Shown here: in pieces, positions 23,582 through 31,106 of the stretch
Layout of the letters: every line of letters begins with the position of its first letter
Numbering within the stretch: position 1 is the first letter of the stretch
The notes under the pieces: generated by a model
Told to the model about the DNA's origin: nothing
What the model saw: only the letters and a program-made list of their open reading frames with translations
The model's database searches: none
Program-made: the position numbers and the translations under genes
From: a virus
Reading direction: 5' to 3' (one strand)
IMG/VR virus record: IMGVR_UViG_3300043468_001117
Span: 1-61,074 of that record
Length of the DNA: 61,074 nt

Positions 23582-23647
23582 ATTAATATGAAATTAATAT
23601 GAAATTAATATGAAATTAATATGAAATTAATATGAAATTAATATGAA
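23582..23647. repeat. 11-bp tandem repeat, six copies
   Basis: Six perfect copies of ATTAATATGAA in a noncoding spacer, immediately following the 32-bp repeats. The 11-bp period is close to a helical turn, as in iteron-like or protein-phasing sites. Confidence 0.88.
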
Positions 23648-23649
23648 TT

Positions 23650-23846
23650 AATTAGTCGAATAATACGTTGCAAGACGTATCATAGTACATCGAAGAAATC
23701 CGTAATTACTATCAGATTATTTGATGTTGCTTTGGTTTGTTGTATCTCCAACCAAAGCACCTCTCCAAGGTATTTAAGGCAACTTAGATATAACTTATCC
23801 ATTACTCGATCTGGGATAATAATAGTAATACATCGAGTATTTTTTA
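23650..23846 (+). ncRNA. Candidate structured RNA or leader in a 485-bp noncoding region
   Basis: The gap 23403-23887 has no credible gene. Its right half can fold: TGCTTTGGTT/AACCAAAGCA (23728-23737 with 23750-23759), ATAGTA/TACTAT, and ACTCGAT/ATCGAGT (23804-23810 with 23832-23838) followed by ATTTTTT, an intrinsic-terminator-like end. No clear promoter is visible and the strand is inferred from the T-run. It could be a small RNA or the leader of the 73-residue gene at 23888. Confidence 0.35.
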
Positions 23847-23887
23847 TATCATATATACATATTTAAATTTTAAATATCGAGTTAAAT

Positions 23888-24109
23888 ATGAATATATCTA
23901 TGATTTTACATAAAAGTAAAATAATCGTTTTTCAAGATCGTAATTTTATATGCGAAGCTTATATTCCAAATCGAGATCGATACCTATCAGTAGACGAACT
24001 TCCTAATTTCGTTAATTTTTTTACCGAGCATGCTATATTCGAACCAGCAACCAGTGAAACAATAATCGATATATTTGAAAAATGGAAATCTAGATTAATT
24101 TTGGATTAA
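23888..24109 (+). CDS. Small hypothetical protein
   Basis: 73 residues (MNISMILHKSKIIVFQDRNFI...), no recognisable motif. It follows the repeat/RNA region and is convergent with thyA. GAG-type ribosome site is poor. Confidence 0.45.
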   Translation: MNISMILHKSKIIVFQDRNFICEAYIPNRDRYLSVDELPNFVNFFTEHAIFEPATSETIIDIFEKWKSRLILD

Positions 24110-24110
24110 T

Positions 24111-24135
24111 AAAAAAGGGTATATAAAATACCCTT
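24111..24135 (-). terminator. Terminator of the thyA operon
   Basis: Stem 24115-24122 / 24128-24135 (AAGGGTAT and complement), followed on the minus strand by six T. It lies between the convergent 73-residue gene and thyA. Confidence 0.8.
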
Positions 24136-24146
24136 ATTATATTCTT

Positions 24147-25052
24147 TTATACAGCTACTGGGGCTTTAATAGCCGGCTGCGGATTGTAATTATCGATTAT
24201 AATATTTTCAAATTTGATATCTAATATCGAATCGAATTTACCGTCAATAAGAATACATGGTAATGATTGATCTGGATCAATAGTTCGCATTAATTGTGTA
24301 TTAACTTGATCTTGATGATTCGCGTATATATGTGCATCGCCAATAGAATGATATAACGTTCCTGCAGTATATCCATGCACATGAGCTAGCATATGAGTAA
24401 ATATTGCATAAAATGCGATATTAAAAGGAACACCTAAAAAATAATCCGCAGAACGTTGATATAATTTACAATCTAGTATTTTCTCACCGTTAAATTCTCT
24501 AGTGCTAAATTGCGATAATGTATGACATGGCGGCAAAGCCATTTCATTTATTTCTGCTGTATTCCAAGCCGTTAAAATAATACGTCTACTACTCGCATTA
24601 TTTTTTAATTGATCTTCGATCGTCTTAATTTGATCTATTTTGCGCTGATAAACTTCATGTAAATCATCGAACATAACTCGTCTAAAGTTATTAGTTTTGC
24701 AAAATTGCTGTTCGTCAGATCCTCGCTCAACAAATCTAGTATCATCCCAATTACGCCATTGATGACCATATACTTTATTTAAGTTGCCGTTTTTATCCGC
24801 CCATTCATCCCAAATGGTTACTTTATTATCATTTAAATATTTGATATTAGTATCACCAGATAACATCCATATCAATTCATGAATAATAGAAGTTGTATGG
24901 ACCCGCTTAGTTGTTAATAATGGAATAACATGGCGTGATAAATTATATTCAATATCTAATCCAAATTTTGATATAGTATCAATTCCAGTTCTATTTTTAG
25001 TTAAAATACCTTTATCTAAAATAGTATTTAAACCATCTAAGTATTGTTTCAT
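24147..25052 (-). CDS. td: Thymidylate synthase ThyA
   Basis: 301 residues. Folate-type thymidylate synthase: KNRTGIDTIS, PLLTTKRVH, ELIWMLSGDTNIKYL, ASSRRIILTAWN, ALPPCHTLSQF (catalytic Cys), QRSADYFLGVPFNIAFYA and LYHSIGDAHIYANH. It methylates dUMP to dTMP with methylene-tetrahydrofolate, working with the DHFR encoded at 27906. Last gene of the lipase-primase-exonuclease-like-PRTase-td operon. No intron, unlike T4 td. Confidence 0.96.
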   Translation of the reverse strand: MKQYLDGLNTILDKGILTKNRTGIDTISKFGLDIEYNLSRHVIPLLTTKRVHTTSIIHELIWMLSGDTNIKYLNDNKVTIWDEWADKNGNLNKVYGHQWRNWDDTRFVERGSDEQQFCKTNNFRRVMFDDLHEVYQRKIDQIKTIEDQLKNNASSRRIILTAWNTAEINEMALPPCHTLSQFSTREFNGEKILDCKLYQRSADYFLGVPFNIAFYAIFTHMLAHVHGYTAGTLYHSIGDAHIYANHQDQVNTQLMRTIDPDQSLPCILIDGKFDSILDIKFENIIIDNYNPQPAIKAPVAV

Positions 25053-25055
25053 ATT

Positions 25056-25523
25056 TTAGTCCTCTATGTCTGGATTTTCCCAAGGGAAGTAAATAAATGG
25101 GGCATCTACCGGTAATGTTTCAGCACAAACGCATTTAATAAAATTCGATGGTGCATTATTAACTAAATAACTTTCAGCCCCGTCTTTTAAGTATAATGAG
25201 GCGACTGTAATTTTAGCAGTTGTTTCTAATTGTTGAGTTAGTGCTAAAATAGTATTTCCGCTATCTACTATATCATCAACAACCAAAATAGACTGTATAT
25301 TTTCGGCTATTTTCGGTAATAACCCACTATGAGTATTCTTATTATCACCAACCGATAGTTCGTGGGAAATATCAGCAGTTACCATTGGAATATTGAATCT
25401 ATGCGATAGATAAACGGCGGGAATTAATCCGCCTCTAGATAAGCCAATAATCAAATCAAACTTATCATTTGATGTGACTGCAATTAATTGAAGCATTTTA
25501 ACTCTAAAATCATTTATATTCAT
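25056..25523 (-). CDS. Phosphoribosyltransferase
   Basis: 155 residues from ATG 25523, which overlaps the TGA of the upstream gene (ATGA). Type I PRTase signature ILVVDDIVDSGNTI (PRPP loop) and an early FDLIIGLSRGGLIPAVYL strand-loop. It most resembles purine PRTases of the Gpt/Hpt kind that salvage bases to nucleotides. Substrate base cannot be read from the sequence. Lies between an exonuclease-like gene and thyA. Confidence 0.8.
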   Translation of the reverse strand: MNINDFRVKMLQLIAVTSNDKFDLIIGLSRGGLIPAVYLSHRFNIPMVTADISHELSVGDNKNTHSGLLPKIAENIQSILVVDDIVDSGNTILALTQQLETTAKITVASLYLKDGAESYLVNNAPSNFIKCVCAETLPVDAPFIYFPWENPDIED

Positions 25524-26089
25524 AATAACGTATTCCACATATGATTAATTTGTTTAAAACATTTTGCAATATTTCTAGTTACTACTAACGCATTACGAAC
25601 GCCTTTTTTAAAGCCCATTACTTCAAATAATTCATCACGAGTATTTACTTCTAATAATACCGTACTCAATGTATTCAAATCAATTAATCTATTTTTAAAG
25701 TTTAATTGGATATCATATCGTTTAAACATTTCATTTAAAAAGTTTAATGCGAATAATGTATTATAGCCCGCTATTTGTATAGTTTGAGTTTCAAATGCTT
25801 CGAAAATAAAACCGCCAATTTCTTCCGCCGCTTCTAATTCCGAAATACCATTTTGTTGTAGGTATTCTATTGTTAATCCATGAACGCGTTCGGCGTCGGA
25901 TTCCCATATGGATTTACCATCCCATTTAATTTCGACATATAATTCATCTAAAATATTATATTTTTCATCTACTATTACTAACCCCCAAGATAATGGTTGA
26001 TAATATTTTCCATTACCCTGCAGACTAGGATTAAATAAATTCTGAGAATTTAAACCAGATGTTTCACAATTAATTATTAATCTTTTCAT
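25520..26089 (-). CDS. DEDD exonuclease-like protein with lost catalytic residues
   Basis: 189 residues with the layout of a DEDDh 3'-5' exonuclease (RNase T / epsilon / T4 DexA type): ExoI INCETSGL, VHGLTIEYL, ExoII IAGYNTLFALNFL, ExoIII GVRNALVVTRNI. The expected metal ligands are replaced: Asp to Asn7, Asp to Ala114, catalytic His to Arg165 and last Asp to Val170; only Glu9 remains. It is therefore likely a nucleic-acid-binding or regulatory relic rather than a nuclease. It overlaps the PRTase gene by 4 nt. Confidence 0.65.
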   Translation of the reverse strand: MKRLIINCETSGLNSQNLFNPSLQGNGKYYQPLSWGLVIVDEKYNILDELYVEIKWDGKSIWESDAERVHGLTIEYLQQNGISELEAAEEIGGFIFEAFETQTIQIAGYNTLFALNFLNEMFKRYDIQLNFKNRLIDLNTLSTVLLEVNTRDELFEVMGFKKGVRNALVVTRNIAKCFKQINHMWNTLL

Positions 26090-26092
26090 TTC

Positions 26093-27064
26093 TTACCTAC
26101 AAGTTAAATTTACTTTTATTTTTGCATTATATCCCGACACTGCATTTTCTAATAATGATTTATAAACATACAAATAACCATATCGCATAATCGCTTCATT
26201 AATATCTTTGCAATTACCAATATCTGGTATACTTACTGACCAGCCAGCATCCAATGCATTAAATGCTGCTTGCTTACCATTTCCGTATCGATCTGGAATA
26301 TAAATCTTTTTTCTACGACTTTGATTTATAATCTCTATTTTTCTTTTTGTTAATTCATTACCTAAAATCGACATACCCTTTATATGATACGAATCAAAAA
26401 AACCTTCGGTAATAAATAATGGCTCATCCGTAAATTCTCGGATTAGTTCATAACCATATAAATTTACAGAATCACCCGAGGTAATTGAATTAATGTATCG
26501 ATCTTTTTTACTACTACCAAAAGATCTACCTTGATAAAAAATAAGTTTACCTTCTCGATAGTATGGGATAATTAATCTATTATTCCATTTTATTTCTTCT
26601 TTAGTTTTATTACTTTTTGATAAGAAAAAATTATTATCGTTTTCAATTCCTCTAGTTTTTAAATAATCTAATGCTATATTTGATTCTATGTCTGAACCAT
26701 CCATAATAATTTTATAAAAATGATTCGGTAATGGTATTTCAATTATAGGATTATTTGTATCTACGGTTATAGTAGGACGCTTTGCTTTTTGTTTGCCTAA
26801 TGAATTTAGAATAAGTCGCTGTATTTCTTCATACGGGATATTAAATGCTTGTAAAACAGTTTTCATATCATCAGTGATAGTACCATTATTAAAATAGCTA
26901 GCTTTTGTGCTGCAATTAAAACAATGGTACACTACACCTTCATCTTTTATATTAAATCCACCTCTAACTTTATAATCATGGCAGACCGCGCATTTAACCG
27001 AATACCAGCCTTTACTATTAACATTTGATGGTAATTGAACATATTTTTTAATTAGATTTTGCAT
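26093..27064 (-). CDS. 61: DNA primase (T4 gp61 / DnaG type)
   Basis: 323 residues. N-terminal zinc ribbon with CAVC (23-26) and CFNC separated by about 20 residues; Toprim domain with PLFITEGFFDSYHI (catalytic Glu), SILGNELT and KKIYIPDRYGNGKQAAF. T4 gp61 is 342 residues. It makes RNA primers at the fork together with helicase gp41 (40816-42135). The gene is 22 bp downstream of the lipase gene. Confidence 0.88.
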   Translation of the reverse strand: MQNLIKKYVQLPSNVNSKGWYSVKCAVCHDYKVRGGFNIKDEGVVYHCFNCSTKASYFNNGTITDDMKTVLQAFNIPYEEIQRLILNSLGKQKAKRPTITVDTNNPIIEIPLPNHFYKIIMDGSDIESNIALDYLKTRGIENDNNFFLSKSNKTKEEIKWNNRLIIPYYREGKLIFYQGRSFGSSKKDRYINSITSGDSVNLYGYELIREFTDEPLFITEGFFDSYHIKGMSILGNELTKRKIEIINQSRRKKIYIPDRYGNGKQAAFNALDAGWSVSIPDIGNCKDINEAIMRYGYLYVYKSLLENAVSGYNAKIKVNLTCR

Positions 27065-27086
27065 TAATATAAAAGTAAATTATGAT

Positions 27087-27824
27087 TTAAGTTAATTTTT
27101 CTAAATTTTTAATATAATTGGTAATTGAATGATTAACAAAAAAGTTAATTTTACCTTTTTTAATACCGATAATAAAGCCTTTTATTCGGTCTTTAATCAA
27201 TTGCCAAGTATTTACGACGGCTATATTTCCGTGATGATCAAAATAATTTAATTTACCGTGATGTCTATACGGATATAATGGATTTCTAGTTACTATATCG
27301 GCATTATTAACCCATCTATAATGTTTGATATTTAAAGTATTCATATGATCGACGTAATCATGATTGCCGACTCGAGGACTACCGAATGTGAATAAAATAG
27401 GATCGGCTAATGTTTTATCTTCGTAGCATCTAGTGGTTATGATAGTAGCCATAGCTGCGCCTAAACTATGGCCAGTAATCCAAACTTTACGATTGCTATA
27501 TTTAGTTAAGATTGCATATATGGTTACCCAAATGCGATCGACACTATGTTTAAACCCACAGTGGACTAGTCCATTACCATTCATACTGGGAACCAAATTA
27601 AATTCAATATCTGCGGCAATATCAGCTAACTGATTTGGTTCAGTTCCTCGACAAACGATTATAATATCATTTTTATCCCATAATGCGTAAGTTTGGGTTC
27701 CATGATAATTAACAAACATACTATCATAGCCAAGATCATCAAATTTACGATTATCTTCGTATGATAAATTACTAAGTTTTGCCATAAGCAGAGATTGCTC
27801 ATTAAAAGTTAATTGCGAAATCAT
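27087..27824 (-). CDS. Class 3 lipase-like alpha/beta hydrolase
   Basis: 245 residues. Nucleophile elbow GHSLGAAMA (about 128-136), oxyanion-side CRGTEP, catalytic Asp in VNNADIVTRNP and His in the C-terminal VNHSITNYI give a complete catalytic triad of the Lipase_3 family. FTFGSPRVGN is diagnostic. No signal peptide, so it acts in the cytoplasm, possibly on inner membrane lipids during lysis or takeover. Phage-encoded cytoplasmic lipases are uncommon. First gene after the promoter at 27867-27895, ahead of primase. Confidence 0.85.
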   Translation of the reverse strand: MISQLTFNEQSLLMAKLSNLSYEDNRKFDDLGYDSMFVNYHGTQTYALWDKNDIIIVCRGTEPNQLADIAADIEFNLVPSMNGNGLVHCGFKHSVDRIWVTIYAILTKYSNRKVWITGHSLGAAMATIITTRCYEDKTLADPILFTFGSPRVGNHDYVDHMNTLNIKHYRWVNNADIVTRNPLYPYRHHGKLNYFDHHGNIAVVNTWQLIKDRIKGFIIGIKKGKINFFVNHSITNYIKNLEKLT

Positions 27825-27866
27825 AATTATTCCTTAAAGATTTATGTTAAATTATGATCTATATTT

Positions 27867-27895
27867 AGTATATTATAAAACCCATACTAAATCAA
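27867..27895 (-). promoter_or_regulatory. Early promoter of the lipase-primase-td operon
   Basis: TTGATT (27890-27895), 17 bp, TATACT (27867-27872) on the minus strand, immediately followed by the 14-mer TACTAAATATAGAT shared with the dUTPase promoter. Confidence 0.7.
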
Positions 27896-27905
27896 GCAAT
27901 TAAAA

Positions 27906-28415
27906 TTATATAGTATTATTTTTAGTATAAGTTGCGAATAATAGTTTATTTGGAATAGCTTCTTCGTAATTAATATCCCACGAATCATCAATTAATTCGC
28001 CCGGGAAAAATTGATCGCAATTATAATCGTGATTAATAAAGCTAATATGCATTTTATTGCATATTTTTATAGCTTCTACGAATAATTGATATCCGCCGAT
28101 AATAAAAACATCAGTTTTCGATTTTTCAATAGCTTGGTGAAGCGATGCAAATGTTTTTGCACCTTTGCATTTATGTTTTGGATTTGATGTTATAACGAAT
28201 GATGTTCGATTCGGTAATAAATCAAGTTTAATTGGTTTAAGTTCAGCTATTTCATTATAGGTATTACGCCCCATAATAATTGTATTACCAGTAGTTAATA
28301 ATCTAAAATTTTTTAGATCAGTTTTTGAAAATTCTTCATTAATCCAAGGAATTTGTTTATTTTTTGCAAAACCGCCACGTTCATCACAGCAAACAATTAT
28401 GCTTATATTTTTCAT
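27906..28415 (-). CDS. frd: Dihydrofolate reductase
   Basis: 169 residues. N-terminal ISIIVCCDERGGFAKNKQIPW, NTIIMGRNTYNEI, SFVITSNP and VFIIGGYQLFVEAI match DHFR in order (substrate pocket, NADPH-binding GR, and GG loop). Regenerates tetrahydrofolate for thymidylate synthesis by Td. ATG overlaps the upstream TGA (ATGA). Confidence 0.92.
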   Translation of the reverse strand: MKNISIIVCCDERGGFAKNKQIPWINEEFSKTDLKNFRLLTTGNTIIMGRNTYNEIAELKPIKLDLLPNRTSFVITSNPKHKCKGAKTFASLHQAIEKSKTDVFIIGGYQLFVEAIKICNKMHISFINHDYNCDQFFPGELIDDSWDINYEEAIPNKLLFATYTKNNTI

Positions 28416-28627
28416 AGTTTATTTGTAGTTATTTCATTTATTGATTTAATTAATAGTAATTCTTGCTTATCGATAAATTTAGTCCAATGCAAGTCATTAT
28501 CGACTGGCGTAATTTCTATTAATATTTGAGTTGTATTTGACATAGTTAATTTTTTTTCTACGAATCGACCGGTAGCTCTAACTTCAATTTCACCATTCGG
28601 ACTACTATATAGATAATGATCAGTCAT
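28412..28627 (-). CDS. Hypothetical protein upstream of DHFR
   Basis: 71 residues from ATG 28627 (MTDHYLYSSPNGEIEVRATGR...). A longer in-frame start at 28678 would lie inside the upstream gene, so I prefer 28627, close to that gene's stop. Beta-rich; contains RATGRFVEKKL and TQILIEITPVD. No family recognised. Confidence 0.5.
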   Translation of the reverse strand: MTDHYLYSSPNGEIEVRATGRFVEKKLTMSNTTQILIEITPVDNDLHWTKFIDKQELLLIKSINEITTNKL

Positions 28628-28859
28628 CAAAATAACCTTTACCTGCACCAATCCATTCAATATCTTCTTCCGAATCATCTAAATAAAATTCAATCCATGA
28701 ATCAATATTCTTAAATTTTTTATCTTCAACAACATCAAAAACTTGACCATCCGATTGAATAATAATACCATATTCTTGAATAATTTCATCAGATGATAAT
28801 GAATTAATATTATTTTTAACTTCTTTTTCTAAAGCATTTAAAGTGCGGTTAATACTCAT
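28620..28859 (-). CDS. Acidic hypothetical protein
   Basis: 79 residues with a very acidic C-terminal half (FYLDDSEEDIEWIGAGKGYFDD). No motif recognised. First gene of the three-gene DHFR unit, overlapping the next gene by 8 nt. Confidence 0.5.
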   Translation of the reverse strand: MSINRTLNALEKEVKNNINSLSSDEIIQEYGIIIQSDGQVFDVVEDKKFKNIDSWIEFYLDDSEEDIEWIGAGKGYFDD

Positions 28860-28893
28860 TTGATAATAAATTGGTAATACTTTATATAAAATA

Positions 28894-28923
28894 TAAGCTG
28901 ATTTTAATATTAAAATCAGCTTA
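28894..28923 (-). terminator. Terminator of the Ro-like gene
   Basis: A 30-bp perfect palindrome (arms 28894-28908 / 28909-28923, AGCTGATTTTAAT type). A second small hairpin, GACTAA/TTAGTC, lies between it and the stop of the Ro-like gene. Confidence 0.7.
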
Positions 28924-28966
28924 ATGTCGACTAATTTATGGTTAGTCTTAAGATATATTTATGTCC

Positions 28967-30433
28967 TTAAAATTCGATCTGACTATATCTAGGTGAATTA
29001 ACGACGATCATCATCATTTCTTCCGGTGTTGGAAAAGTTTCCATTCCTAAATATTGTAAGATACTAGGACTAAATCCAGAAATCATACAAGTATTTTCCG
29101 TACTCTTTGTTACTGGTAAATTACCGGGTCTAGCATTAACATTCCAAAATACTAATTGTGGAATTTTATATCCGTTAACTTCGAATCGTTGTTTCATGGT
29201 ATCATAAAATGATTCAATTCGTCCAGAACTAGTATCTTTAACACAACTATCAAATTCCATATCTGAGATAATATATAACGTTTTTACCATATCTTGGGGC
29301 GCTATATTATAATTAATTGCGGTATTTAAAACTAAATCAAATACTCGTTCTAAATTAGTATTCATATCCCACTGTGCATTATTAATACTTGTAACGCGTT
29401 TATGGATTGTATCACCAACTACTGATTGTAATGTTGGGTTTTCACTAAATGTAATAAACTTATTATGATAAATTCCTTTAGCTCGCTCACTAAAATATAG
29501 CGCTAATGAAATACATACATTTATAGGTAAACCACTCATAGATCCACTAACGTCAGCAACAACTAATGCATTAGGATCTACATCAAAATCTGCTAAATTT
29601 TTCCATAGAATTTCTGCTTCATCTGGAGTTAATTCGGCTCTATAATCTAAAATCTTTTCAATAATTTGATATGGATATAATGATTTTGCATTAACCTTTA
29701 CTTTACCGGCTTGTGCAGCTGCAATAAATTCGGCATAACGAACTTCGTCATTTCTATTAAATGCTTTTCTATGTTTAATTAAACATTGGCCTGGTAATTT
29801 ATTATATTCAATTTGATCCCAATTATTAGACGCCATTTTATTTTCAGCTACATTTAAATATTCATTTAAACGTCTGCATAATTTACGATACGATTTTTCA
29901 TCTAAACTCATATATTTACGAATTTTATGTCCGATACGCACTGATTCTTTAGATGATGTATTGATTCGTTTTAGCCATTTGCCTAGTAATGAAATAGATT
30001 CATTATTATCCATAGCAACAACATCTTTTTGAATTTGAATGTTGATTAAATCTAACATATATTGTTCTAATGATGTATCGACGACTGAGTAAATATCATC
30101 CCATCTACCGTATTCAGCCACTAAATCTAATAATTTTTCAGTTGGTGTTGGATAATTAATAGCGAGCCATTTTAATTGAATTCTAAATGGTCTGCGTTGA
30201 CCTTGCCCGCCTCTAACATCACGGAACATAAATGCCAAACGAACTGTAGCTAATTGATTTTCTGAAAATGCATTAGTAAATAAATTTAAAATAGCAGAAT
30301 CATCCCACGAACGGATTGAACCACCAGTTGCAAAAAAATCAACACATTTACTTAAAGAAGTTTTATGTGTAACTGCTCCATTTTCAGTGTAATCAAAATT
30401 CGCTTGTTGCTCCAAGGCATCAATAAAAGTCAT
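28967..30433 (-). CDS. Ro60/TROVE-like protein (DUF2828 type) with vWA domain
   Basis: 488 residues. The N-terminal two thirds are helical repeats with conserved DVRGGQGQRRPFRI (about 71-84) and AEYGRWDDIY; the C-terminal third is a von Willebrand A domain with MIDAS motif DVSGSMSG and later DMEFDS. This is the DUF2828 layout, which parallels Ro60/Rsr proteins: a HEAT-like RNA-binding ring closed by a vWA domain. Bacterial Ro proteins bind Y-type noncoding RNA and help RNA decay. Here a structured RNA (30460-30770) lies immediately upstream on the same strand. Good GGAG ribosome site. Confidence 0.8.
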   Translation of the reverse strand: MTFIDALEQQANFDYTENGAVTHKTSLSKCVDFFATGGSIRSWDDSAILNLFTNAFSENQLATVRLAFMFRDVRGGQGQRRPFRIQLKWLAINYPTPTEKLLDLVAEYGRWDDIYSVVDTSLEQYMLDLINIQIQKDVVAMDNNESISLLGKWLKRINTSSKESVRIGHKIRKYMSLDEKSYRKLCRRLNEYLNVAENKMASNNWDQIEYNKLPGQCLIKHRKAFNRNDEVRYAEFIAAAQAGKVKVNAKSLYPYQIIEKILDYRAELTPDEAEILWKNLADFDVDPNALVVADVSGSMSGLPINVCISLALYFSERAKGIYHNKFITFSENPTLQSVVGDTIHKRVTSINNAQWDMNTNLERVFDLVLNTAINYNIAPQDMVKTLYIISDMEFDSCVKDTSSGRIESFYDTMKQRFEVNGYKIPQLVFWNVNARPGNLPVTKSTENTCMISGFSPSILQYLGMETFPTPEEMMMIVVNSPRYSQIEF

Positions 30434-30459
30434 AATATTATCTCCAATTAATAAAACAA

Positions 30460-30509
30460 TAAAAAAGCTATTATACCGAATATCGTCGACAATATCAATA
30501 TAATAGCTT
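30460..30509 (-). terminator. Terminator between the structured RNA and the Ro-like gene
   Basis: Stem 30465-30475 / 30499-30509 (AAGCTATTATA and complement) with an inner GTCGAC palindrome is followed on the minus strand by TTTTTT. The Ro-gene promoter lies inside this hairpin. Confidence 0.65.
30470..30498 (-). promoter_or_regulatory. Early promoter of the Ro-like gene
   Basis: TTGATA (30493-30498), 17 bp, TATAAT (30470-30475) on the minus strand, 37 bp upstream of ATG 30433 and inside the RNA terminator hairpin. Confidence 0.7.
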
Positions 30510-30776
30510 CTATAATAAATGCGATAAGATTCATTTTTTTAGTCTGGGTTTAAAATGCCGGATATAAAATGATTGCTGTTAGAATCTTAACATCGCTTAG
30601 TTTCGAAATATTGTATTGCTGCGATAATCTTATACAAGATTATTCGATTTGGTACATACTTAACTTTAAGTTATTATGTATCGTTTCCAAATCTATGAAG
30701 TCGAGATTCACTACTAGTTTTCAATTTGAAGTGAAATTTGTATAGGTTGCTGATGGAATCTCTTTACTTCAGAATA

Positions 30777-30806
30777 ATTATATTATAATCGCAGCTCATT
30801 AGTCAA
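30777..30806 (-). promoter_or_regulatory. Promoter of the structured RNA
   Basis: TTGACT (30801-30806), 18 bp, TATAAT (30777-30782) on the minus strand; another TATAAT lies at 30782-30787. Confidence 0.65.
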
Positions 30807-30817
30807 GCTTTTTATTA

Positions 30818-31105
30818 CTAAAATGTTTCAAATCCTAAATCTAACAAGATTTGTTCGGTTTTTGATACATTTAGTGGTTTATCTACAAATGATTTAATAT
30901 CTTCAATCCGTGCTTTGATATATCTCGGTAAATCATCTGATAATATTAGTTCCCGATTATAATAATTAGAAAAGCCCATATCATTAACCGTTACTTCATG
31001 CCAAACATCACCATCCAGTTTTTTTTCGACTTTAGATTCCAAAACAACTTGAATATTAAATTTGCGACCTTTATATTCGAATACTTTATTATATTGTTTG
31101 GACAT
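30818..31105 (-). CDS. Hypothetical protein downstream of nrdB
   Basis: 95 residues from ATG 31105, 1 bp past the nrdB stop; an in-frame start at 31144 would be inside nrdB. Begins MSKQYNKVFEYKGRKFNIQVVLESKVE: a beta-rich N-terminus and a helical C-terminus (SKTEQILLDLGFETF). Not recognised. End of the nrdA-nrdB unit. Confidence 0.5.
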   Translation of the reverse strand: MSKQYNKVFEYKGRKFNIQVVLESKVEKKLDGDVWHEVTVNDMGFSNYYNRELILSDDLPRYIKARIEDIKSFVDKPLNVSKTEQILLDLGFETF

Positions 31106-31106
31106 A

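Larger units (their letters stand above)
30460..30770 (-). ncRNA. Structured noncoding RNA upstream of the Ro-like gene (candidate Y-like RNA)
   Basis: No convincing gene fits here; instead several helices nest. H1: GAAGT/ACTTC (30766-30770 with 30697-30701) plus GAGATTC/GAATCTC (30756-30762 with 30703-30709). H2: 30687-30693 with 30646-30652. H3: 30653-30663 with 30666-30680. H4: 30624-30631 with 30636-30643. H5: GAATCTT+ATCGC (30582-30596) with 30521-30532. The predicted transcription start from the promoter at 30777-30806 is about 30770, exactly the 5' base of H1. A hairpin with T-run (30465-30509) would end it. Size would be about 310 nt or less if processed. The link to Ro is by position. 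Confidence 0.6.

Noticed and set aside
30448-30534. 28-residue hydrophobic frame upstream of the Ro-like gene
   Set aside because: It has no ribosome site and its DNA is fully accounted for by the terminator hairpin, the Ro-gene promoter and one arm of helix H5.
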